12,013 nucleotides of DNA from an uncultured Demequina sp. (lineage in GTDB: Bacteria > Actinomycetota > Actinomycetes > Actinomycetales > Demequinaceae). Every line of letters begins with the position of its first letter. Positions within the stretch are counted from its first letter, which is position 1. This document shows positions 1 to 6,545 of this stretch, one piece after another. The DNA lies in NCBI GenBank assembly GCA_937925595.1, contig CALALQ010000144.1:1-12013 (forward strand), given 5' to 3'. The notes under the pieces were generated by a model. That model had not been told where the DNA came from. It was given only the letters and a program-made list of their open reading frames with translations, and did no database searches. Both the position numbers and the translations under genes were made by a program.

Positions 1-150
1 GCGGTCGCCCCGCCTCGCCGCCCGAGGCCCGGCCCCGGCTCCACCCGCCCCGGCCCGGCCCCGCGGGCGAAACTCCTGAAGAACCGCGCCACCGGCCCGC
101 CCGTTTCGCGCCATGCCGCGCGGCCCGGCCGCCAGCGCGCGACTTCTCAG
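1..150. other. GC-rich left flank without a recognised gene
   Basis: This stretch is extremely GC-rich and C-heavy on the plus strand, unlike the lower-GC DNA that follows from about position 151. One plus frame is open from position 1 to a stop near 210, but its translation is proline/arginine/glycine-rich low-complexity with no family resemblance, which is expected by chance at this GC content. I see no tRNA and no convincing terminator here. It is probably the intergenic tail of the chromosome next to the inserted segment. Confidence 0.5.
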
Positions 151-157
151 GAGTTTC
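69..157. repeat. Inverted repeat pair GAAACTCCTGA / TCAGGAGTTTC
   Basis: The 11-bp sequence GAAACTCCTGA at 69-79 recurs as its exact reverse complement at 147-157. The similarity continues for three more bases if one base is skipped (GAA after the arm on each side). The arms are 67 nt apart, too far for a compact terminator. They could be terminal repeats of a small non-autonomous element, paired binding sites, or copies of a genome-wide intergenic motif. The right arm overlaps the 9-bp direct repeat that borders the inserted segment. Confidence 0.45.
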
Positions 158-233
158 TGGCCAGGTGCTGGAACTCGTCGAGAGGGCTGAAGATCTCTGG
201 AACCTCGTGAGCCCCCTCTGCTGATCCCTTCAA

Positions 234-986
234 GTGGCTGCACGAGGGGCTGAGAAGAGTGTCTACAAGATGTGGATAGCTGATGTGCGCGCGATCGCGG
301 CGGAAGGGCTGAGGCCGAAGAGCGGTTCGACTGCGCTGGTACATTTGCGCACCCTGCCCGCACTATGCCTTCTGCAGACCGCCGGCGTCACCTCCTACGC
401 TCAGGGTCGCTGGGACCTGCTTTCATCCCTTGCGGTCGAGACGCGGGTACCCGTCTACGACGAAACCCCGTCGCTGGTCGACGCGATCTACCCCTACGCC
501 CTGTTCCGGGATGCCGAACAAGTCCCCAACGTGCTGGCGAGGTCGACCATCGAAGCGGCGGATCCCCGCGGCGTCCTTACTGCGCTTGCTGAGCGGAGAA
601 CATCTCACTACTACACCCCCGTTGAGGAGTGGCTACACCACGTCCTCCGCCCGCTTTTCGCCGACCAATTCGTGTCCGACAGCGAGTACGAAACGAACTA
701 CAACGCAACAGAGCTGTTCTTTGGGCTCCTCTCCCAAGACGCTGCAATTCAGCAGAAAGGTGGAGGAGGCTGGCGCGCCAACTCCCACTGGTTCGGTCGC
801 TCGACGTGGGCGAATCGATACTCACGGCAGAGCCCCGTTGAAGAGGTAGCCTCCGAGCTGATGACGGAAGGGCAAGACTGGCCGCCATTACGAGCTGGGC
901 TCTTCGGTGGCGACCCCGACAGAGCGTCCACAGCTGTTTCACAATACGCGGAGGTGTTCGGACGCGTCCGAAGTTCACGGCATTAG
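234..986 (+). CDS. Hypothetical protein, possibly an orphan C-terminal helical domain
   Basis: This is a 250-residue ORF from a GTG at 234 to a TAG at 986. An in-frame stop at 222-224 limits the 5' end. No Shine-Dalgarno sequence precedes the GTG. The ATG at 270 (residue 13) follows a purine-rich GAGAAGAG and may be the true start. I recognise no catalytic motif, signal peptide or clear transmembrane segment. Residues about 38-70, with the pattern LRTLPALCLLQTAGV followed by a predicted helix, recall a helical segment that I associate with the C-terminal parts of large multidomain defence-type proteins carrying SIR2, TIR or NTPase domains; this is a memory-based hunch. If right, the N-terminal effector domain has been lost at the left island boundary. 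The codon use is less GC-biased than in the genes after 4964, fitting acquired DNA. Function unknown. Confidence 0.55.
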   Translation: MAARGAEKSVYKMWIADVRAIAAEGLRPKSGSTALVHLRTLPALCLLQTAGVTSYAQGRWDLLSSLAVETRVPVYDETPSLVDAIYPYALFRDAEQVPNVLARSTIEAADPRGVLTALAERRTSHYYTPVEEWLHHVLRPLFADQFVSDSEYETNYNATELFFGLLSQDAAIQQKGGGGWRANSHWFGRSTWANRYSRQSPVEEVASELMTEGQDWPPLRAGLFGGDPDRASTAVSQYAEVFGRVRSSRH

Positions 987-1530
987 CGCGGTCTCGGGCT
1001 ACAGCGGAGAAGAGGTCTACGTGTTCCACTCCGCCAGACGATCTCAGCGACAAGCTCGATGGGAACGATCAATCCGCATGCCCGCCACGACCGAATAAGC
1101 CAATAATCTATGTTATGTCAGTTTCCCTGCCCCGTGGATGAAGCTCCGGACGTTCGCGTATGTAGCCGCGGGGGTTCACTGACGCTCGGCAGAACCCTGT
1201 GGCTTCAAGCAGCCCTGTTGGCACAGCCAGTCCAAACCATGCCCTGATTCTGACCAGCACTGAAAATCTGCGTACCCGTGAGCTCAAGGGCCGGTTCCGT
1301 TTCACTGCCAGCACAGACCGCATGCTCGCCACACGGTAGCTTCTAGCAGTGATAGTTGGGCTCGATACGGCCGATAGGCCGCGCTCTACCACGATCATCC
1401 TCCAGCCTCAGGAAGCCAGGAATGCGTAAGGAGAGCGTGCGCCCACTGAAGAGCAGCTCATCCGGGCGACTGACCATACTCCTCCGGACACGCAGAACCG
1501 ACATCAAGGCCACCGATAGCGCATGTTGGG
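987..1530. other. Gene-free stretch of lower-GC DNA
   Basis: No convincing gene is visible on either strand. The open frames (for example about 1108-1398 minus and 1356-1568 plus) are short, serine/arginine-rich, lack ribosome binding sites and resemble no family I know. A short plus-frame patch near 1440-1518 has coding-like composition but is closed by stops on both sides. The region is probably decayed sequence within the island. Confidence 0.5.
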
Positions 1531-2007
1531 TCAGCTGCCCGCCGTGTTGTCTGACTCTGTCGGGGTGATGGCTTCGTTCTCGGCCTGAGCGGCTCTAGTC
1601 CTGCGCTCACCCAGTCCCGACCCGATGCTCAAACCCAACCACCTGTTTAAGGACTCCGCCTGGCGACGGGCAACGATTAGCGACGTCACTGTTCCGGGCA
1701 TGGCGTGTTCATATCCGTCAATTTCGACGATGAGGTGGCCACTTTGAAAAACTCCCGAAACTACCGGCCACCCGAAGACGAATAGAAGACCGGAATACGG
1801 TTCTGCTCGAAATCGCTGGCATTCCGAACGTCGATACCATCTGGTACGCCACCAGGATTTCAGATGCAGCGTGTGCTTGTTGAGGTAGATGCCTGTGCGA
1901 GAAATTCGGATCCAAAGGAGCGTGAATAGTAGAGCCGTACCAACGCCCAGGAACGCGACAGGTAACTCGAATTGTCCAGGATCCGCCAAGAATCGAACGA
2001 GAAACAC
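1531..2007 (-). CDS. Small membrane protein with PH-domain-like fold; candidate RHS immunity protein
   Basis: The 158-residue product starts at a GTG at 2007-2005 preceded by GGAGGG (2022-2017) at 9-nt spacing. Residues about 15-33 form a hydrophobic membrane segment. It runs directly into ISRTGIYLNKHTLHLKSWWR (34-53), the pattern of bacterial membrane PH-domain proteins, where a 'treatment of the residue as reference strand' follows one or two helices. The rest, to about residue 124, is compatible with that fold, and the tail is polar. The same frame stays open upstream to 2157 and encodes another hydrophobic stretch just before the GTG. A CTG at 2148-2146, preceded by AGGGG, would give 205 residues, two membrane helices and a 4-nt CTGA overlap with the RHS stop. 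The position directly downstream of an RHS tip, on the same strand, is where immunity genes usually sit. The immunity role is inferred from position only. Confidence 0.6.
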   Translation of the reverse strand: MFLVRFLADPGQFELPVAFLGVGTALLFTLLWIRISRTGIYLNKHTLHLKSWWRTRWYRRSECQRFRAEPYSGLLFVFGWPVVSGVFQSGHLIVEIDGYEHAMPGTVTSLIVARRQAESLNRWLGLSIGSGLGERRTRAAQAENEAITPTESDNTAGS

Positions 2008-2144
2008 AACTATGAGCCCTCCGGACAGCCCGGTCGCGGCAAGCAGACGGGCTGCCCGGCCGCGACGGCCGGTGGGCTTGAGGCGCGGAGGACCAGATGC
2101 CGAGCGTCGGGGGTGTGGGCTGTTAGCGATGGGCTTCTCGATGT

Positions 2145-3002
2145 TCAGAACATGCCCCTATTCACGCGGAATCCCTGCAGGATCACATACCCGAAAGCAT
2201 AGCTCTTGCGGAATGCTGAAGTGGTCGAACCGCTCCGCATGGGGGCCTCTGGGTTACTGACAGGAGTACGTCTCCCGACCACTCCGGTGAAGGCATTGGA
2301 CGCTGCAACCTCAGCGAATCGGCCAGAAACGCTCGACATCTGTCTCATGCTCGCACGTGTGACGGAATGAGAGACATTGCTGACGATTTTGGTTGTCGCT
2401 CGCATCAACGTGATGGCGGACGCCGCTTTCGAAGCAAGCCCGCCGGTTGCCGCGCCAAGCAGCTCTATGGCAACACCACCGAGGTCTCCTTGCATCGCGT
2501 AGCCAATAGCTTTCACTGAGGAACAGATTGTCCCGGCGAGGCCAAATGCAAACATGCATCCGAACTCCAGGAGGGGATTGCTCGTGATGGCCTTGCCTAC
2601 GTCCTCCCACCAAGCGCGGCCGGACGTGTCGGACTTGCCTATCGGATCCGTGGGCCAGACGTAGGAGTTATCAGCGCCGCCCTCGACGGGATCCAGCTGT
2701 AGGAAGCGGCCGAGAGAGGGCACATAAAGGCGCGCCCCCATCTCGATCAGGAGGCTTGATCCGGCTGCCTCAGCGAGCTTTTGGCTCGATTCGTGCCAGC
2801 CGGTTGTCTCATTAGTGAGGCCCGTGTCGTCCGCCTCGGCCGTGCCGATTGCTAGGGTTCCGGGGGCTAGCGGCTGTCCGAACGGATCGTAGAGCTGAAT
2901 CCCGGTAGTGGCGTTGCCATCGCCGGTCGTCAGGGTGTGCCCCTGAAGTGACGGGTAAGACCAAGTAGCGCCTCCCGGACGTCGGTCATCCGGTCCGCCC
3001 AT
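2145..3002 (-). pseudogene. C-terminal fragment of an RHS/YD-repeat polymorphic toxin
   Basis: The 285-residue frame contains the end of an RHS-associated core: WSYPSLQGHTL at 15-25, YDPFGQP at 38-44, and GARLYVPSLGRFLQLDPVEG at 89-108, closing with TDPIGKSDTSG at 118-128. Full RHS proteins usually exceed 1000 residues with many YD repeats and a secretion signal, all absent here. The ATG at 3002 has no ribosome binding site, and homology begins almost at once, so this is a 5'-truncated remnant or a displaced RHS tip cassette. Residues 129-285 form the variable C-terminal region. They include a hydrophobic, alanine/glycine-rich stretch (about 146-200) common before the toxin domain, but I recognise no known toxin motif in the last 85 residues. 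The fragment sits 30 nt downstream of the stop of the 3033-3641 gene, in the same frame, so low-level expression by read-through or recombination is conceivable. Confidence 0.75.
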
Positions 3003-3032
3003 CAGCGGCTGGCCTGCTGAGATGCGCCCTGG

Positions 3033-3641
3033 TCAACGGCTCGGGCCCTTCCCGAATACTGCGGGTGAGCCGGCGACGGGAGCGGTCTGCTCGGGAGATG
3101 CCGGCCGGCGGGCGCGCGGCGGGCGCTGCGTCAACAGGTTCAGCGCGGTAAGGATCCTGTCGTTGTCCGCTTCGCTTCTGCGCAGATCCTCGGCCGTCGT
3201 ATTCAGTTGGCGCTCCAGCTGGTCAACTTTCCGAGCGAGCGACGCCGCAGTGCCGAGGGCGACGCGCATCATCCGATCCAGGGCGGCCTCGCGAGTCGAC
3301 AGCACTCCAGGGTGGGTCGCCTCCGCTTCCCCCTGAAACGCGCTGCGGTGCCCACGCAGCTGCTCCTCGTTCAGCGGCGCGACGCCGTCCACTGTCGAAA
3401 CGTTGACCCACTCGCTGCCGGCCCACAGCTGCTCCTGCCAGCTGTATCCGTCGACGTTGCCCACCTCGTCGGTCTCCTCCCAGACCTGCATGCGGCGGTG
3501 TGCGGCGAACTCGAACACCTGAGCGAACGACTCGTTCTCGAACACGACCCAGGAGGACAGGCCCCGGGATTCGCCTCGGAGGCGTTCGGCGAGCTCGGCG
3601 ATTCCTGGCAGGTCGTCGTGCGGGCGGTGAAGGTGGCTCAT
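3033..3641 (-). CDS. Hypothetical protein with C-terminal coiled coil, island-encoded
   Basis: The 202-residue product begins at an ATG at 3641-3639 that overlaps the TGA of the HNH gene by 4 nt (ATGA), implying translational coupling. Residues about 1-110 look globular, with aromatic residues clustered at 41-80 (for example WQEQLWAGSEW). Residues about 130-172 are predicted by eye to be a coiled coil, with leucines and isoleucines at heptad-like spacing in KVDQLERQLNTTAEDLRRSE. The tail from 173 is proline/arginine-rich and disordered. There is no signal peptide or membrane segment. I do not recognise the family. Being the third gene after a conjugative coupling protein and an HNH protein suggests an accessory role in the mobile element. 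Confidence 0.65.
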   Translation of the reverse strand: MSHLHRPHDDLPGIAELAERLRGESRGLSSWVVFENESFAQVFEFAAHRRMQVWEETDEVGNVDGYSWQEQLWAGSEWVNVSTVDGVAPLNEEQLRGHRSAFQGEAEATHPGVLSTREAALDRMMRVALGTAASLARKVDQLERQLNTTAEDLRRSEADNDRILTALNLLTQRPPRARRPASPEQTAPVAGSPAVFGKGPSR

Positions 3642-4129
3642 GTGTGCGCCTTCCGGTGAGGTGGTGTCGGGGCGTAAGGGTGTCGGTCGCGAGGGGGCTT
3701 CCTGGGGATCGAGTGAAGGAGCTGCGCGTTCGGGTGGTCGGGCCCTCCTTGCGTGAGGCGGCCGCGGAGTCGAGCAATGGCGGATGCCGATGCGGTTCGA
3801 CGGTCGGGGTGGGAACGCAGAAGTGTGTCGCGGTCGATGAGCCGGTGAAGCAGCTCATGGCAGTAGGGATGCAGCGGGATCAGGTCCTCGTGCTGCTCCC
3901 CAGCGATCCATCGACCGTCGCGGTACGTCACGCCGCCGTAGTCGACGTGATGCAGCTCGAGCTGTCGTCGTTTTGCGCGAGCTCCGCATGCAGCGCACTG
4001 CAGCGCGTCATCGCCTCGCCTCAGGGTTTCCTCACGGAACCAGCGGTCCCGGCGCACGAACCAGACGACTGAGCGAAGGTAGCCCGTCCGATACGCGTTG
4101 CCGTACGCGCCGCGGCGCCCGTTGCTCAT
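3638..4129 (-). CDS. HNH endonuclease-like protein
   Basis: I place the start at the ATG at 4129-4127, giving 163 residues. It overlaps the TGA of the coupling-protein gene by 4 nt, and the longer open frame upstream is antisense to that gene. Seen in the sequence: a zinc-ribbon-like pair C45-x2-C48, then H60-H61 in LELHHVDY, then HEDLIPLHPYCHELLH at 80-95. This order of Cys pair, HH, N/D-type loop and second Cys/His cluster is the usual layout of small HNH domains. The metal-binding histidines are present; the central asparagine position is less clear and may be occupied by D82. The C-terminal 40 residues are basic and proline-rich. HNH proteins of this size occur in phages and conjugative islands as nicking or restriction enzymes; the target here is unknown. 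Confidence 0.75.
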   Translation of the reverse strand: MSNGRRGAYGNAYRTGYLRSVVWFVRRDRWFREETLRRGDDALQCAACGARAKRRQLELHHVDYGGVTYRDGRWIAGEQHEDLIPLHPYCHELLHRLIDRDTLLRSHPDRRTASASAIARLRGRLTQGGPDHPNAQLLHSIPRKPPRDRHPYAPTPPHRKAHT

Positions 4130-4866
4130 CGGCCGCCCGGTTCGGAGTAGCGCGCGGAAAAGACCTGCGCCTGCTCGGAGGCGGTCACTTTCTTTCCCTC
4201 GACGATCGCTTCGCGGTCGGCTCGTTCCGTCCATCCCTGCAGGTCTGAAAGCACGCCACGGCGGTTTCGGTACGCGAGGAGCCCGAGAGAGTCGGGGAGC
4301 CGGCGGATTTCGTCGGCAGGTAGCAGCGCCAGCCGTTCCCGTTGCTCGGAGGTGCTGACGCCGGCCTGGTGACTGCTCCACGAGCGCTGAGAACGCATGA
4401 GCTCGCGAGTGCCGAGCAGCGCCTCGATGTCGCGGAGATCGTCGACGTCCGAGCCGCCGCCGAGCAGAACCTTGGCGGTCGCGGCCGACCAGATGGTGCT
4501 CGCCTCCGCGGTGGACCAGCCCGATTCGGCTTGCGACAGCGCCTGCAGCACGACCATGGCGCAGATGCCGCGGCCGCCACCGTCGGCCATCACCCGCGGT
4601 AGCTCGGCCCAGCGGAACATGTTCACGATCTCGTCGAGGATCAGCCCCAATGGCCGTTGAAGCCTCGAGCCAGGGGAGGCGAGGGCTTTCGCGCGCGCCA
4701 CTTCCACGTTGTCGTTCAGTAAGGCTGCGAGAAACCCGCCCATGGCCGACGCGCCCGATGCGGACCCGATCAGGAACAGAGTGTGTCCGTCCTTGAGGAA
4801 CGCTCGAGGATCAGAGGTCAGGTCACCGTCGACAGGGGCGAGAGTTTCTGCCGACCGCGGGGCCAT
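4126..4866 (-). pseudogene. TraD/VirD4-family coupling protein, C-terminal part (TraM-recognition domain)
   Basis: The frame encodes the C-terminal half of an actinobacterial type IV coupling protein. Recognisable pieces in order are RAFLKDGHTLFLIGSASGAS, the Walker B-like LGLILDEIVNMF, GICAMVVLQALSQA, IWSAATAKVLLGGG followed by DLRDIEALLG, the region around RSWSSHQAGVSTSEQR, and the closing RRLPDSLGLLAYRNRRGVLS. Full-length members are about 500-600 residues with an N-terminal membrane region and a Walker A motif; both are missing. The ATG at 4866 is only the most downstream plausible start before the homology. It has no ribosome binding site, and the frame beyond it runs antisense into the radical SAM gene. 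The break falls near 4842-4866, at the composition boundary and direct repeat. The truncated product cannot drive DNA transfer alone but may still set translation of the overlapping HNH gene. Confidence 0.8.
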
Positions 4867-4963
4867 CCGCGCGTCGGAGCGGGCAGGATGGAGCCCTGCG
4901 CAATCCGAACCCGGGCGCGCGGCGAACACTTCTCGTAGTGCGATGACGCCACGAAAGGACGAC

Positions 4964-6433
4964 ATGCGACTGGCGACGACCCTCCGGCGGTTCGAACTCG
5001 ACACCCGCCCCATCCACCCCGAGACGCGCCGCGCCCTCGACCGGCGGTGGGCGGAGCTGCCCGAACACGCCAAGACGCCGAGCCAGCTGCTCGGACGCAG
5101 CGCCGTCGGGTGCGAGGGGACGCACGGCGTCTTCCCCAAGTGCAACCTCACCTGTTCGCCCTGTTACCACTCGGCGGATGCCAACAAGGTGCGCATCGAC
5201 GGCGACCACACCGTCGACAACGTCACCCGGCAGATGGACTACCTGCGCGCGGTGCGCGGCCCGCGCGCCCACGCCCAGCTCATCGGCGGCGAGGTGAGCC
5301 TGCTGAGCGCCGAGGACCACGCCCGCTCCCTGCTCGCCATGCGCGCCGTCGGCCGCGAGCCGATGTCGATGACGCACGGCGACTTCGACTACGACTACCT
5401 GCTCGACGTCGTCCTCGACGAAGACGGCAAGCCGCGCTTCGACAAGGTGTCGTTCGCGGCGCACTTCGATTCGCTCATGCGCGGTCGTCGCGGGGCGGTG
5501 CGCCCGCGTGGCGAGGCCGAGCTCAACCCGTTCCGCGAGAAGTTCGCGCGCATGTTCGTCGACCTCAAGCGCGACCACGGCGTCAGCAGCTACCTCGCCC
5601 ACAACATGACGGTCACCCCGTCGAACGTCGCGGAGGTCGAGCAGGTCACGCGCGACGTGCTCGAGATGCCGTTCGACATGATGTCGTTCCAACCGGCGGC
5701 GTTCATCGGCGACGATCGCCGTTGGCGCGAGGACTTCGGCGAGGTCACCATCGACGCGGTCTGGGAGAAGATCGAGGCCGGCGCGGGGCAGAAGCTGCCG
5801 TGGCAGGCGACGCAGTTCGGCGACCCGCGCTGCAACCGCTCGACCGTGGGCGTGCGCGTCGGGAAGACCTTCGCGCCCGTGCTCGATCCCGAGGACCCGA
5901 AGGACATCGCGGCCCGCGACCGGTTCCTGTCGCACTTCGGCGGGATGATCTTCGGCGGCATCCCCCGTCACGTCCTGGCCGTCAAGGTCGTGCGCGCCCT
6001 CGCGTCGCACCCGGGCGACATCCCTCCGCTGGTCGGCCTGATGTCGCGCGTGCTGCGCCGCGCGGGTGGTCTGCGCAAGGTCGTGTCGGCCGCGCGCCGC
6101 GGCAAGGTGTCGTTCAAGACGTTCGTGATCCACAACTTCATGGATGCCGAGCAGGTCGCGCCCGCGTGGAAGCTCATGGAAGAGGGCGTCGTCGCCGACG
6201 ACCCGCTGCTGCGCGAGACGCAGGAGCGCCTGGGCGCGTGCATGTACGCCATGGCGCACCCCGAGGACGGCCGCCTGGTGCCCGCGTGCGTGCAGCACTC
6301 GGTGCTCGACCCGAAGGAGAACGAGGAGCTCCGCCGCATCCTGCCGCTGCCGACCGTGCGCCCGGGTGCGACGGTGACGGCCCGGCCGTCGGGGCTGACC
6401 GCGGTGCGCGAGACGGGCGCGCGGACGGCCTGA
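4964..6433 (+). CDS. Radical SAM enzyme of unknown function
   Basis: The 489-residue product carries the canonical cluster motif C60-x3-C64-x2-C67 (KCNLTCSPCYHS), whose three cysteines hold the [4Fe-4S] cluster that cleaves S-adenosylmethionine. LIGGEVSLL about 45 residues later matches the GGE motif that binds the SAM amino group. I chose the ATG at 4964 because AAAGGA lies 4 nt upstream. An in-frame ATG at 4943 would add seven residues with no better ribosome site. Further cysteines at 50, 290, 426 and 442 could hold a second cluster or the substrate, but they do not form a SPASM motif I recognise. It is a cytoplasmic enzyme: no signal peptide or membrane segment. The gene faces the ABC importer operon. 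Its own promoter must lie in the roughly 110 bp after the island edge; I see no strong -35/-10 pair. The reaction is unknown. Confidence 0.85.
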   Translation: MRLATTLRRFELDTRPIHPETRRALDRRWAELPEHAKTPSQLLGRSAVGCEGTHGVFPKCNLTCSPCYHSADANKVRIDGDHTVDNVTRQMDYLRAVRGPRAHAQLIGGEVSLLSAEDHARSLLAMRAVGREPMSMTHGDFDYDYLLDVVLDEDGKPRFDKVSFAAHFDSLMRGRRGAVRPRGEAELNPFREKFARMFVDLKRDHGVSSYLAHNMTVTPSNVAEVEQVTRDVLEMPFDMMSFQPAAFIGDDRRWREDFGEVTIDAVWEKIEAGAGQKLPWQATQFGDPRCNRSTVGVRVGKTFAPVLDPEDPKDIAARDRFLSHFGGMIFGGIPRHVLAVKVVRALASHPGDIPPLVGLMSRVLRRAGGLRKVVSAARRGKVSFKTFVIHNFMDAEQVAPAWKLMEEGVVADDPLLRETQERLGACMYAMAHPEDGRLVPACVQHSVLDPKENEELRRILPLPTVRPGATVTARPSGLTAVRETGARTA

Positions 6434-6447
6434 GCCGACGCGGGGAG

Positions 6448-6475
6448 CCGCGGGCCGGAGGATCCGGTTCCGCGG
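6448..6475 (+). terminator. Hairpin after the radical SAM gene
   Basis: Fifteen bases after the TGA the sequence folds as CCGCGG - G - CCGGA - GGA loop - TCCGG - TT - CCGCGG. That is an 11-bp GC-rich stem with a small internal mismatch. No T-run follows, which is common in high-GC actinobacteria. Confidence 0.6.
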
Positions 6476-6504
6476 CGCCGGCTACCGGTACGGGCCGCTC
6501 GGGT

Positions 6505-6534
6505 GCGTCTCGCGCGCCCCGGCAGCCGAGACGC
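6505..6534. terminator. Second hairpin between convergent genes
   Basis: GCGTCTCG at 6505-6512 pairs exactly with CGAGACGC at 6527-6534, with a 14-nt loop. It lies 11 bp beyond the stop codon of the ABC ATPase gene on the minus strand and could terminate that operon, or act from both sides. No T-run. Confidence 0.5.
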
Positions 6535-6545
6535 CGCGCTCGCCC

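Larger units (their letters stand above)
151..4850. mobile_element. Probable remnant of an integrative/conjugative or genomic island
   Basis: The segment has visibly lower GC and more A/T-ending codons than both flanks. It carries cargo typical of mobile islands: a truncated TraD/VirD4-type coupling protein, an HNH protein, an RHS toxin tip and orphan hypothetical ORFs. The 9-mer GAGTTTCTG occurs at 151-159 and again at 4842-4850, close to both composition changes, and could be an attachment core or target duplication. There is no integrase, relaxase or complete transfer gene, so the element appears decayed and not self-mobile. The exact limits are inferred. Composition within 3000-4850 is intermediate, so the island may be composite. 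Confidence 0.5.

Noticed and set aside
69..157. Inverted repeat read as a transcription terminator or tRNA arm
   Set aside because: The arms are 67 nt apart with no T-run, and no cloverleaf can be drawn, so it was kept only as a repeat.
1108..1398. Minus-strand 96-codon open frame in the gene-poor stretch
   Set aside because: No ribosome site, no recognisable motif and biased composition; listed only as part of the gene-free region.
2145..2260. Frameshift in the RHS tip restoring a different toxin end
   Set aside because: Another frame reads plausibly for about 30 residues near 2165-2255, but a stop begins it and there is no family match to guide a correction.
3223..3858. 211-codon minus-strand open frame across the HNH and coiled-coil genes
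   Set aside because: Proline/arginine-rich shadow frame; the two real genes here are joined by an ATGA overlap in other frames.
4823..6298. 491-codon minus-strand open frame opposite the radical SAM gene
   Set aside because: Low-complexity histidine/arginine/valine-rich translation with no family resemblance. The plus strand carries clear radical SAM motifs.
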